From a virus, in the IMG/VR virus record IMGVR_UViG_3300034118_000868, positions 1 to 25,705 of that record: 25,705 nucleotides of DNA. One strand, given 5' to 3'. Below the pieces are notes generated by a model. That model saw nothing but the letters and a program-made list of their open reading frames with translations, did not search any database and was not told the origin of the DNA. This document shows positions 6,747 through 15,249 of the stretch, one piece after another. Each line of letters opens with the position of its first letter. Within the stretch, counting starts at the first letter, position 1. The translations under genes were made by a program, and so were the position numbers.

Positions 6747-6748
6747 TG

Positions 6749-7156
6749 TCAAGACGCCTCCCGTTTGTCGAGCACACGCTCGGCGACTATCCAGCCGCCG
6801 ATCATGCGCCCCAACTCATCCACCAGCCGCGAGAGGGCGAGGTAGCGATGCTCGCCCGTCGCCTCCGGCCGGTCGTTGCGCTGGCCGTCCTTGAACTCGA
6901 AATAGCCGAGCGTATGCGCCAGGCGCAGCAACATGCGAAGCTGCTCGTGGCGCACATCCAGGTTGGTCAGTGCGGTTTTCTTGTGATAACGCTTTTGCGC
7001 CTCCACGATGAAGCTATAGGTCTCGTAGGCCGCGCGCCGGATCTCCAGCGCGAGCCCGTACTTCTCGTGCTTCGGGAAGTGGTTGAGATAGACGTTCAAC
7101 AGCTTTGCCATCTCGCCGAACTTCCGGTCCAGCTTGGCTTCATCGTGCAGGCCCAT
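6749..7156 (-). CDS. avd: Accessory variability determinant (Avd), four-helix-bundle protein
   Basis: A 135-residue, all-helical, basic protein in the position of BPP-1 avd, between the VR target and the TR. Helices are evident around EAKLDRKFGEMAKLLNVYL, LALEIRRAAYETYSFIVEAQ, VRHEQLRMLLRLAHTLGYF and RYLALSRLVDELGRMIGGWI. The family forms a positively charged barrel-shaped pentamer that binds the RT and the template RNA and is needed for mutagenic homing. The length is near that of BPP-1 Avd. The start lies 17 bases past the target stop, has no good ribosome site, and sits in the arm of a 6-bp hairpin. Confidence 0.93.
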   Translation of the reverse strand: MGLHDEAKLDRKFGEMAKLLNVYLNHFPKHEKYGLALEIRRAAYETYSFIVEAQKRYHKKTALTNLDVRHEQLRMLLRLAHTLGYFEFKDGQRNDRPEATGEHRYLALSRLVDELGRMIGGWIVAERVLDKREAS

Positions 7157-7173
7157 CGCTATCGCTCGGGCCT
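7149..7173 (-). promoter_or_regulatory. Hairpin immediately downstream of VR, covering the avd start
   Basis: AGGCCC (7173-7168) and GGGCCT (7154-7149) pair perfectly over six bases around a 13-base loop that holds two copies of AGCGAT. It begins right after the target stop codon and 14 bases beyond the VR end. BPP-1 has a hairpin/cruciform just downstream of VR that promotes retrohoming; this one sits in a comparable place but has a shorter stem and larger loop. It also includes part of the avd ATG, so it may affect avd translation. Confidence 0.45.
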
Positions 7174-8532
7174 TCAGAGATACAAGGCCGCGCGGAACCC
7201 AACGTTAGCGTACGAGTCGCCCCGCGCACCGCTGAGAAGCAACGCCCAGACCCCCGCGCTCGAGGAGGTGCCCCAGTTGCCGCCGGCAATCGGGCACAGC
7301 TCGTTGGTGCTGTAGTCGTTGAGTTGATCGTTGCCGAACATATTCGACCCGCCGGCCACCAGCGGAATGCCTGCGCCGGCCATCTTCCAGGCGGTTCCGC
7401 TGGTGGCGTGACTGAGCACCTGGCTGGCGCTGCCCATGGTGATGGCGCGGTCGCTGAAGTTGACGGCGTAGCCGGTAAAGCTGTTCATCAGGCCGAGGTC
7501 GTCATAGAGCGCGGCAATGCCGGTGGCGCCCCACAGGTCGGTGGCCAAGGTGTTGCTGCCGGTAACGTCCTTCATCGCGGCGGCGGTCTTGAGCACATAG
7601 AAGTTGCCCACGGCCGGGTCGGAACTGTTCATTGTCAGGCCCGGGGTGATCTCCCACAGGTTGCCGTTCAGGTCGCACACCCCGCAGTTCTGGCCGTTGT
7701 GGGTGGTTCGGGCAAAGAAGTTGGCGCTGCCGGTCTTGGCGCTGTTTCCGCTGCCGTATCCGTCGTGGATGAATGCCAGCGTGGTGTCGTTGGCGTCGCC
7801 GAGGGCGTTGTTGTTGCAGCCCTTGGGGTGGTTTTTCACGCCGGTGGCGTCGTACCAGGCGCACCAGGTGGCGGCCGTGGCGGCCTGGCCATGGGCCAGA
7901 CTCAACAGGGCCAGGGCCTTGAAGATGAACAGGCTGGAGCAAAAGAAGCTCGCGCCACGTGTCTTTGCGGCGGCGATGGCGCCGGCGTAGGTGTTGGCCG
8001 GTGCGCCGCTCAGGCCGCCGAACGGGTTGTGCGCGGCAGCACTTGAAAGCGGCAGGCCGAGGCGGATCGAGCTGGCGACGCCGCTGTTGTTGCTGGCCAA
8101 GTACTTGTCGACGAACACGCCTGACTTGATCGCGCCGCCATCGTAGAAAGCTCTGTGGAGCGCATAGCCGGCGGTGTTGGCGGTGGCCACGTCGGCGTAG
8201 GTGCCGAACGGCTTGATGTCGACCAGGTTGACGGCCAGGCCGTTGCTGCCGGTGCCGATCTTGTAATAGTAGGCCGGCATCCAGCACATGACCGAGCCGT
8301 CGGAATACTGGTAGTTGCCGTAGTTGTCCGAGGCTGGGTCGAGCGTTCCGGACATCTCGGTCATTCCGGACGGCAGCGGGCCCGGGCAGATGCCGACGCC
8401 AAAGCCCTGCTGTCCGGCGATGCCGATGTCGTTGATGCCGCCGGCATTGCCGCTGCCGATGGCGATGCCGGTGGGGAAATAGACGGGGCCGCCGTCTTTC
8501 CCGGTGATCTGGCGGACGGATAGATTGCTCAT
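7174..8532 (-). CDS. DGR target protein with variable C-type-lectin/FGE-like domain (probable receptor-binding tip)
   Basis: A 452-residue protein whose last 40 residues are encoded by VR. Residues from about 80 on resemble the formylglycine-generating-enzyme/C-type-lectin fold used by many DGR targets: MPAYYYKIG, FVDKYLASNN, NGNLWEITPG (290-299, like the family GNVWEW motif), and the end CPIAGGNW...GVWAL...ARG...VGFRAALYL. The variable residues are 421, 422, 425, 432, 434, 435, 439, 441 and 442 (now G, T, S, L, S, G, D, Y, A). In BPP-1 the matching residues line the receptor-binding face of Mtd. The start is in an ATGA overlap with the previous gene and has GGAG six bases upstream. It is the last tail gene, so it probably binds the host surface. 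Confidence 0.95.
   Translation of the reverse strand: MSNLSVRQITGKDGGPVYFPTGIAIGSGNAGGINDIGIAGQQGFGVGICPGPLPSGMTEMSGTLDPASDNYGNYQYSDGSVMCWMPAYYYKIGTGSNGLAVNLVDIKPFGTYADVATANTAGYALHRAFYDGGAIKSGVFVDKYLASNNSGVASSIRLGLPLSSAAAHNPFGGLSGAPANTYAGAIAAAKTRGASFFCSSLFIFKALALLSLAHGQAATAATWCAWYDATGVKNHPKGCNNNALGDANDTTLAFIHDGYGSGNSAKTGSANFFARTTHNGQNCGVCDLNGNLWEITPGLTMNSSDPAVGNFYVLKTAAAMKDVTGSNTLATDLWGATGIAALYDDLGLMNSFTGYAVNFSDRAITMGSASQVLSHATSGTAWKMAGAGIPLVAGGSNMFGNDQLNDYSTNELCPIAGGNWGTSSSAGVWALLLSGARGDSYANVGFRAALYL
7188..7298 (-). repeat. DGR variable repeat (VR)
   Basis: The 111-bp 3' end of the target gene (codons 412-449), offset exactly 552 bp from the TR. The 12 differences from the TR fall in nine codons; three codons carry two changes each (Asn to Gly twice, Asn to Leu). 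All are substitutions at TR adenines and there are no other changes or gaps. This means the element was active recently relative to normal drift. Confidence 0.96.
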
Positions 8533-8999
8533 AGGATGCTCCAGTTGGCGTGGTCGTTGATGGTGACGGTGGTGCTCTCGGCGATCTCGAGCGGGCCGGC
8601 CGAGTAGGCGTTGTAGTGGCTTGGGATGGTGGTGTCCTGGGCGACCACGGAGGGGTTCATGCGGATCACCGGATTGAGGTCCGGGTTGGCCGCCAGGGCG
8701 GCGGTCCACGCGGCATCGGCGGCGTCACGGGCCGTCTCGGCCTGGGTCTTGGCCGTGGCCGCGGTGGCGGCGTTGCTGGCGGCCGACGCCAGGCCGGCCG
8801 ACATGGCCGCGGTGTAGGTGGATTGCACGGCGTCGTGCTTGGTCGTGACATCCGCCGCGTGGGCGGCGACCTCGGCGGCCACGACGTTGGTCTCGGTGAC
8901 CATCGTGGGCAAGGCCCCGAGCAGGGCGTCGGCCCGGGCGGAAAAAGTCTCCGGGTCGTTGCGGGACGGTGGCGTGGGTAGTGGCGTGATGCTGCTCAT
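8529..8999 (-). CDS. Tail-tip/fibre adaptor with alanine-rich coiled coil
   Basis: A 156-residue protein with a Pro-rich start, a motif common in phage tail fibres (NDPETFSARADALLGALPT, about 14-32), then a long Ala/Thr-rich helical stretch (about 40-105) likely to form a trimeric coiled coil, and a short C-terminal beta region (ESTTVTINDHANWSIL). It overlaps both neighbours by ATGA. Standing directly before the DGR target, it may be the stem or adaptor that holds the variable protein on the tail; that is inferred from position and composition. Confidence 0.8.
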   Translation of the reverse strand: MSSITPLPTPPSRNDPETFSARADALLGALPTMVTETNVVAAEVAAHAADVTTKHDAVQSTYTAAMSAGLASAASNAATAATAKTQAETARDAADAAWTAALAANPDLNPVIRMNPSVVAQDTTIPSHYNAYSAGPLEIAESTTVTINDHANWSIL

Positions 9000-9892
9000 C
9001 AGATCATCCCTTCAATCTCTAGGCTGCACTGGGACAGGGTTGGGTAGGCAATCTCGATGTCGAAATTGCGGTAGAAGCCGAACACGATCAGGGGCGAATA
9101 GATGTATTCGCCGCTTCCGATCCACAGGCATGGCGTGGCGCGCAGCTCGGCCAGCTTGCGCTGGACGTAGCCGAGCCGGGTGTTGTCGACCTGGACCGGG
9201 GCCGACATGCGCTTTGAGTAGTGGCGCTCGACAAAACTGGTGACGCCGAATGCGTCGGTCTCCTTGCGAGAGTAATCGATGATCCCGAACTGCGCGCCGT
9301 ATTGCGTATCGCCGATGTCGATGTTGTCGCCGACGACCAACATGCCGCACTTGGGTGTGCCGGACGACGCCAGCGAGACGGTGATCCGGCCGTCGCCATA
9401 GACCGGGATGTCGGTCAGCACCAGGTCGCGGCGCAGGTCGTAGGGCTCAAAGAAATAGGTGTACCAATCGATGATCGGTGTGTCGTCCAGGCTGATCGCG
9501 CGGCTGTACACGGTGGCGCCGACACCGTCGACCATGGCCACGTCCAGGCTGATGGCGTCCATCTCCATCAGCGCCAGGCTGTTGATCATGCCCGGCTCGA
9601 TGACGATGGTCAGCGGGCTGGTCGCCTCGACCGTCTGCGTGCTGACCGAGGTGTCGAACATCGCCCAGCGATTGGTCGGCCCGATATCCACCCACCAGGT
9701 CGGCGATGTCTCGGGCGTGTGGCCGGTGTTGGCCGCCTGCAGGCTCTCGTAGATCCGGTGCGTGCTGGCTTGGATGACCCGGTCGGCCAGGGCGTAGGTG
9801 GTGCCGGCGGCATAGGCGGCGTAGTCATCCTCCGGCACCGTGCTGCTGATCAGCATGGCGGTGGTGAGGGCGGTCGGCTTGATCACGTTCAT
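8999..9892 (-). CDS. Tail-tip structural protein with carbohydrate-binding-like segment
   Basis: A 297-residue beta-rich protein following the tape measure. Residues 28-80 (YAAGTTYALADRVIQ, then HRIYESLQAANTGH and PTWWVDIGPTNRW) have the short Tyr/Trp pattern of CBM5/12-type chitin-binding modules seen in phage tail proteins. The rest (IVIEPGMINSLALMEM; GRITVSLAS; FGVTSFVERHYSKR) looks like a distal tail or baseplate protein. GAGGG lies eight bases before the start, which overlaps the tape measure stop. It probably caps the tube and anchors the two following proteins. Confidence 0.82.
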   Translation of the reverse strand: MNVIKPTALTTAMLISSTVPEDDYAAYAAGTTYALADRVIQASTHRIYESLQAANTGHTPETSPTWWVDIGPTNRWAMFDTSVSTQTVEATSPLTIVIEPGMINSLALMEMDAISLDVAMVDGVGATVYSRAISLDDTPIIDWYTYFFEPYDLRRDLVLTDIPVYGDGRITVSLASSGTPKCGMLVVGDNIDIGDTQYGAQFGIIDYSRKETDAFGVTSFVERHYSKRMSAPVQVDNTRLGYVQRKLAELRATPCLWIGSGEYIYSPLIVFGFYRNFDIEIAYPTLSQCSLEIEGMI

Positions 9893-12800
9893 GCGGCTAC
9901 CCTCGTCGCCAGGGCGTCGCCGTCCGGCATGGCGCGGTCCAGCAGGCGGGCGGTCTTGGCGGTGTGGCTGACGGTGGCGCGGGTCTCGGCGCGCAGGCCG
10001 TTGACCTCCGCGCGCAGGCCGCGCAGCTCGGCCAGCAGGGCGGCGTTGTCCTGCCCGCCCTGGCCGCCACGGACCGGGATGCCGTAGCGGCGCAGGCCGG
10101 ACATGGTGGCGGCGTCGACCACCGCCTCGCCGGCATGCAGGCGGGCGGTGTAGTCGTCGTAGGGCACCCAGGGCAGGCCGTCGGCATGGCCCGGCAGCGT
10201 GGTGCCAAGGGTGGCGCCGAGGTGGTCGCGGATCTGCACCAGCACGTCGACGGTTGCCGATTTGCTCGCCTCGATGGCGGCGACGATCTGCTGGTCGGCG
10301 GTCTGCAGCCCGGTCTGCAAATTGGTCAGACCCAGGTCGATGCCGGACAGCAGGGCCAGGGCCTCGGCCTCGTATCCTGCCGGCGCCTGGGCGTCGACCC
10401 GGGCGGCGATGGCCTCGGCCTGGGCTAGGGCGCGGCCGGCCTGGCGCTGCCAGTCTGCCCGGGTGGCGGACTGGTCGGCCAGCCCAGCCACCAGGCCGGG
10501 CAGCAGCGTGCTGAGCTGGTCGGCATAGCCGGCCAGGACCGCGCCGCTGGTGCTCCCGGCCAGGGCGTAGGCCCGGTCGAACTGGCCGCGCACGTCGCCG
10601 AGCTGGCCGGCCTGGCCAAGCATCGAGGCACGGCCCTTGCCGATCTCGTCGCGCAACCGTCCGGCGCTGGTCGCCATCAGTTTTGCCAGGGCGTCCTGCG
10701 CCTGGTAATAGCGCATGGTCTCGCTGCGCAGGGCCTCCAGGGTGGCGATGGCCTGGGTGGCGTCGCCGGCATAGGCCAGGATGGCGTCGGCATAGTGCTG
10801 TTGGGCCAGGGTCAGGGCCTCCTGGGCGCCGGCGCTTCCGCCTAGGCTGGCGATCAGTTGCTCCTCGATCGCCATGGCGGCGCTGTTCGCGGCCAGGATC
10901 TGGTTGCCCTTGCTCAGGCTGGCGATCAGCGCCTTACCCTCGGCGTCGGCCTTGAATGCGGTCGCCTGGGACAGGTTGTTGGTGTATGTCATCTGGCCGT
11001 ACCCGGCCAGGCGGTTGGTCTCCTGGTTGTAGGCGTAGGCAGTGTTGCTCAGCTCGATCGGGCCGGACCGGGCGTTGAGATATACGCCGTGCTTGACGGC
11101 GATCTGGTACAGGCTGGCCACCGAGGCCTGGAGCGAGCGCACATCGCTGGCGTTTTCCGTCTCCAGACCGGCCAGGCGCTGCTCGGCGGACTGGGCGGCG
11201 CTGTATCGGTCCGATTCCGCCAGCACCGCCGTCATGCTGGGCAGGCTGAGCCCCGATCCGGCCGAGGCGATCGACTCGCGCAACTGCGCCGCCGTCGGCA
11301 CCGCCAGCGGGTTGATCTCCAGGGCCGAGGCGGCCACCGAACCGCGCACCTGAGCCAGGCTGGCCGCCACCTGCTGCAACGTCTGCGACAGGCTGGCCAG
11401 GTACTGCTGCTCCAGTTGATAGCGTGACATAACCGCCTGATGCAACTGCCCCTCCAGCTCGACCCGGGTCTGGATGTCCGACGTGTCGGCCAGCAGCCCA
11501 GTCAGTTTGCTGATGCTCTCTGTCGCCTGCCTGGACTGCGCCGCGGCGGCGGTCATGGTGCCGGACAGGACATCGATGTCCGTGCCCAGCGCGGCGCGGA
11601 TCGCGGCCGCGGTGTCCAGGGTCGCGGCCAGGCGCTGCAGGGTCGCGTCCACCTCCTCGCCAGTGCGGCGGAAGGCGTCCCACAACTGCGGCAGCGCGGT
11701 GCGCACCATGCCGTCCAGCACCGTCTTCATCCAGGCGTCGACGCCGGAGGCCGCACCCTTGTAGCTGGCCGTATACTTGGCCAGCCGGGCCGCGGCATCC
11801 TCGCCGCCGATCTGGGTCAGCAGCTTGGCCACCTGGCCCAGGCTGGCATCCATGCCAGACAGGTCGACGGCGGAGTAATTGGTCCAGTAACTGGAGTCGC
11901 CGAACCAGCCGCCCGATTCCTTGTATTGCGTGTAGCTCCGGCCCGAGGCGTCGGCGCCCTTGACCGACAGGTCCAGGCCCTGGTCGAACACCTTCACCTC
12001 GCCGCCGAAGATCGAGCTGCCGAACGCGCCCAGTATGCCAGCGGCAATCCAGCCCCAGACCGGGATAGACGACAGCGCCGAGCCGATGCTGCCGGCGATG
12101 GTCGACGACGCCGCCAGTCCGGCCTCCTGCGCCGCCAGCATGGCCGTCTGGGCCGAGCCGATGGCCGTGCCATAGGTCGCGGCGGTCGAGATCATCGAGC
12201 CGGTTGAGCCAAGGATGGCGCCGAGTGAGGTGGTGCCGTTGAACAACCCGCCGGCGGTGGCCGAGAGCATGTTCCAGGTGTTCCCGCCCATGGAAAACAG
12301 GTTGGCCAGGCTGGAGGCGTTGTTGATCGCGCCCAGGGCCGAACCGCCGCCGGCGCTGGCGTAGTTGGCCAGGCTGGAGCCGCCGCCCAGGCCAGAGGCG
12401 GACGCCATGCCGGGCATGAACATCGACGCCACGGCCCCGCCGATCGGCTGCACCACGGCCTGGACGATCGGCCTCAGCACCATGGTGTTGAAGGTCGAGA
12501 CGATGGTCGACGCCAGCGAATCCAGGAAGCCGCGGCCGTTCTCGAAGCCGCGCATCAGCGCGTCGGTCAGGCTGCGGTTGATGTCCTCAGCGGCCCGGTC
12601 CCATTCCTCGGCGGCGCGCAACGCCTCGTCGGCAGGCAGGAACCGGCCCTTGCTGTCGCGGAAGGTCTTGGCGATCGACTTCCCGGCCGCGTCCACCGCC
12701 TTGGCTGCGCCCTGGCTGCCGGTCTCGATCCCGTCCATGGTCTTCATCACCGCGCGGGAATAGACCTCCCAGGTGATCGTGCCGTCGGCCAGCATCTTCT

Positions 12801-15249
12801 CGTAGCCGGCCATGTCCTCGGCGGCGCGCTCGAACGGCGTGCGCAGGGAATTGGCCAGCGATTCGGCGGCACGTTGCGCGGCCTCGGCGACCTTGGTCTG
12901 GTCGGCGCTCCACTCCTTCCAGAGCGCCGCCTCGTCGGCTAGCGTGGCCTTGAGCCAGTCGGCGGTCAGCTTGTCCTTAGCGCCGTAGAGCGCCTGCTCG
13001 CCCAGTTTCTTGGCGGCGGCATGGACATCCTTGACCTTGGCCAGGATGCCGGCCTTCATGCCCTCCCCGGCCATCTCGCCGACCAGGAAGAACTGACGCG
13101 ACGGCGAATGGATATCGAGGGCGTCCCGGATCGCCTTGAGCGCGCCCTTGCCCAGGGCCTTGACCTCGTCCCACATCGCCTGGGCCTTGGCCTTGATGCC
13201 CTGGATGATGCCGTCGACGATCTGTCCGCCGACCGCCAGCCACTCCTTGGTCTGGGTCTTCAGGTAAGCGACCGCCTCGGTCAGCTTCTTGCCGATGCCC
13301 AGCTCGCCCTTGAGGGCGGCGGTCATGCCCTCGCGCAGGGCGGCGATCAGGTCGGCGCCGGCCTGTTTCATCTTTTCCCAGCCGCCCTTGATGGTCTGGA
13401 TGATGCCGCCCTCGCCCTCGATCAGGTCATAGAGCGCGGTGCCCAGGGTGGCGGCCTTGTCGCCGGTCAGGGCCTGCACCTGGCCGTCGATCCAGTCGGC
13501 GATATAGCCCCCCGCGGCATAGCCGGCCGCGCCAGCGGCGGCGAGGCCGAGCAGCGTGGCAACAACCGGATTGGCGGCCAGAAACGTGGCGACACCAGAC
13601 AGCGCGGTGGTAATGGTGCCAATGGCGGTGACGGTGGCGCCGATGCCGAGGATGACCGCGCCGCCGACAGCCAGGCCGGCCGAGCCGAAGATCAGCCACT
13701 TGGCCAGGTCGGGGTGGGCATCGACCCAGGCGCTGACGCTGTTCAGGCCCTCGAGTATTGCCCGGATACCGCCGCCCTCGCCGGACGAGGCGGTGGCGCT
13801 GATCTTGAGCTTGTCGATCTGCGCCGAGGTGGATTGCATCTGGGTGTCAAAATCCTTTGCCGAGACGCCCACAGCCTGGAACGCATCCTGGCCGATGCGC
13901 TTGTAGTCGTCCAGGTCCAGGATCAGGCGCTGAACGAACTGGCCGGCCTCGGCGTCGGGAAACAACTGGGCGATCTTGGCTGTGTCGCCGCCGGTCAGGC
14001 GCTTGATCTCGTCGGCCATGGTGCCGATGAAGTCGCCCGAGGCGCGGGCGCGCTGCTTGATCAGCTCCAGGTCGGCACCCATCTTGTCGAAGGTCTTGGC
14101 GGTGCTGTTGCTGTTGAGCTTGTTGAGCCAGTTGCCCAGGTTGTTGGCCGCGATCGAGGCATCGCCCGACGCGCGCCGGGAAATCTGCGCCGCGGCGGCC
14201 AGTTGCGCCAGGCCGGCGGTGCCCTTGATGCCCAATACCTCGGACTTGCTCGTCAGCATCTCGAAATAGCCGGCCATGTCCTTCAGCTCGAAGGCACCGT
14301 CCTTGCCGGCCTGGGCCATGATGTCGAGCATCTTTTTTGTGTCGCTGCTGGCGATGCCGAGTTTTGAAACGCCGGCCTCGGCGGCGATGGCCATGCTCAG
14401 GATATCGGCCTGGGCGGCGGTGGCGGCCTGGCCGATGGGCTTGAGCATGGCGAGGGCGGCCTTTGGATCCATGCCCTTGGCGACCAGGGTATTCAGTGCC
14501 TCAACCACGCTGGCCTGCTGCTGGTTGGTGTCCTTGGCGATCTGGTTGATGGCCCCGGTCCAGGCCGTGACGGCGGTCTTGGCCTGGTCACCAGCCAGGC
14601 CGGCGGTGCTGGCGATGCCGTAGAGTGATTTCTCAACGTTGATCGCTCCGCCCACCAGGCTGCGCAAGTCCAAGTCCATCTGGCCCAGGGCGGCCTGGCC
14701 GCCGCCACCGATGGCGGCGAGTCGGATGCCAACAGACTCGATCGCGCGGCCGGCGGCGGCGGTCTTGGTGCCGATCTCTTCGACTCGCTGCTTGAAGGCC
14801 TTGAGGCCGTCTTCGCGGCGCAGTTGCTCATTCAGCTGGGTCAACTGCCCGCCCAGATGATCGACATCAAGACCGGCCGAGCGCATCGATTCGCCCAGAT
14901 CGCGCAGGGTGCCGCGCTTGGCGTCCACCTGGGCCGCAAGGTCAAGCACCTCCTGCTTGGCCTCGCGGATGTCCCGGGCGAACAGCTTGGCGCCATCGGC
15001 GCCGCCGGTCTCGGCCGACTGCAGGAAAAAATCGCGCTTCTTCTTGGCCTCGACCAGGGCCGTGGACAGCGTGTCCAGCTCGGCCTTGAGGCCGTCGAAC
15101 AGCTTGATCTTTTCGACCCGCTGGGCGGTGATCGAGAGCTCGTCGAAATGCTTCTTCGCGCCCTGGATGGCGGTATCGAGCGGCTGGCTCAGCTCGTCCT
15201 GGAGCTTGAGCACGGCCGCCAAGGTGAGTGCCGTAGTGCCGTAGGCCAT
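9889..15249 (-). CDS. Tail tape measure protein
   Basis: A 1786-residue protein that sets tail length and is ejected with the DNA. The N-terminus is coiled coil (about 1-170). A conserved tape-measure domain follows (about 200-480, including AAEAGVSKLGIASSDTKK and NLGNWLNKLNSNS). Hydrophobic segments lie near 530-600 (LIFGSAGLAVGGAVILGIGA; ANPVVATLLGLAAAGAAGY), then Ala/Gln-rich helices. The C-terminal part has LHAGEAVVDAATMSGLRRYG, frequent near tape-measure ends. It is about twice the length of lambda gpH. GGAG in the preceding short frame lies nine bases before the ATG. Confidence 0.95.
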   Translation of the reverse strand: MAYGTTALTLAAVLKLQDELSQPLDTAIQGAKKHFDELSITAQRVEKIKLFDGLKAELDTLSTALVEAKKKRDFFLQSAETGGADGAKLFARDIREAKQEVLDLAAQVDAKRGTLRDLGESMRSAGLDVDHLGGQLTQLNEQLRREDGLKAFKQRVEEIGTKTAAAGRAIESVGIRLAAIGGGGQAALGQMDLDLRSLVGGAINVEKSLYGIASTAGLAGDQAKTAVTAWTGAINQIAKDTNQQQASVVEALNTLVAKGMDPKAALAMLKPIGQAATAAQADILSMAIAAEAGVSKLGIASSDTKKMLDIMAQAGKDGAFELKDMAGYFEMLTSKSEVLGIKGTAGLAQLAAAAQISRRASGDASIAANNLGNWLNKLNSNSTAKTFDKMGADLELIKQRARASGDFIGTMADEIKRLTGGDTAKIAQLFPDAEAGQFVQRLILDLDDYKRIGQDAFQAVGVSAKDFDTQMQSTSAQIDKLKISATASSGEGGGIRAILEGLNSVSAWVDAHPDLAKWLIFGSAGLAVGGAVILGIGATVTAIGTITTALSGVATFLAANPVVATLLGLAAAGAAGYAAGGYIADWIDGQVQALTGDKAATLGTALYDLIEGEGGIIQTIKGGWEKMKQAGADLIAALREGMTAALKGELGIGKKLTEAVAYLKTQTKEWLAVGGQIVDGIIQGIKAKAQAMWDEVKALGKGALKAIRDALDIHSPSRQFFLVGEMAGEGMKAGILAKVKDVHAAAKKLGEQALYGAKDKLTADWLKATLADEAALWKEWSADQTKVAEAAQRAAESLANSLRTPFERAAEDMAGYEKMLADGTITWEVYSRAVMKTMDGIETGSQGAAKAVDAAGKSIAKTFRDSKGRFLPADEALRAAEEWDRAAEDINRSLTDALMRGFENGRGFLDSLASTIVSTFNTMVLRPIVQAVVQPIGGAVASMFMPGMASASGLGGGSSLANYASAGGGSALGAINNASSLANLFSMGGNTWNMLSATAGGLFNGTTSLGAILGSTGSMISTAATYGTAIGSAQTAMLAAQEAGLAASSTIAGSIGSALSSIPVWGWIAAGILGAFGSSIFGGEVKVFDQGLDLSVKGADASGRSYTQYKESGGWFGDSSYWTNYSAVDLSGMDASLGQVAKLLTQIGGEDAAARLAKYTASYKGAASGVDAWMKTVLDGMVRTALPQLWDAFRRTGEEVDATLQRLAATLDTAAAIRAALGTDIDVLSGTMTAAAAQSRQATESISKLTGLLADTSDIQTRVELEGQLHQAVMSRYQLEQQYLASLSQTLQQVAASLAQVRGSVAASALEINPLAVPTAAQLRESIASAGSGLSLPSMTAVLAESDRYSAAQSAEQRLAGLETENASDVRSLQASVASLYQIAVKHGVYLNARSGPIELSNTAYAYNQETNRLAGYGQMTYTNNLSQATAFKADAEGKALIASLSKGNQILAANSAAMAIEEQLIASLGGSAGAQEALTLAQQHYADAILAYAGDATQAIATLEALRSETMRYYQAQDALAKLMATSAGRLRDEIGKGRASMLGQAGQLGDVRGQFDRAYALAGSTSGAVLAGYADQLSTLLPGLVAGLADQSATRADWQRQAGRALAQAEAIAARVDAQAPAGYEAEALALLSGIDLGLTNLQTGLQTADQQIVAAIEASKSATVDVLVQIRDHLGATLGTTLPGHADGLPWVPYDDYTARLHAGEAVVDAATMSGLRRYGIPVRGGQGGQDNAALLAELRGLRAEVNGLRAETRATVSHTAKTARLLDRAMPDGDALATRVAA

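Larger units (their letters stand above)
6493..6747 (-). other. 84-codon open frame that contains the TR and bridges avd and RT
   Basis: An ATG lies one base after the avd stop. The frame reads through the whole TR in the same phase as VR, stays open through the spacer and stops in an ATGA overlap with the RT start. The product would begin MCPIAGGNW and carry nine Asn or Asp residues at the variable positions, then a basic tail (FRREAQASAK; RLAGRAARRLEG). It is probably not a functional protein, but ribosomes leaving avd could pass through it to reach the RT. Confidence 0.3.
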
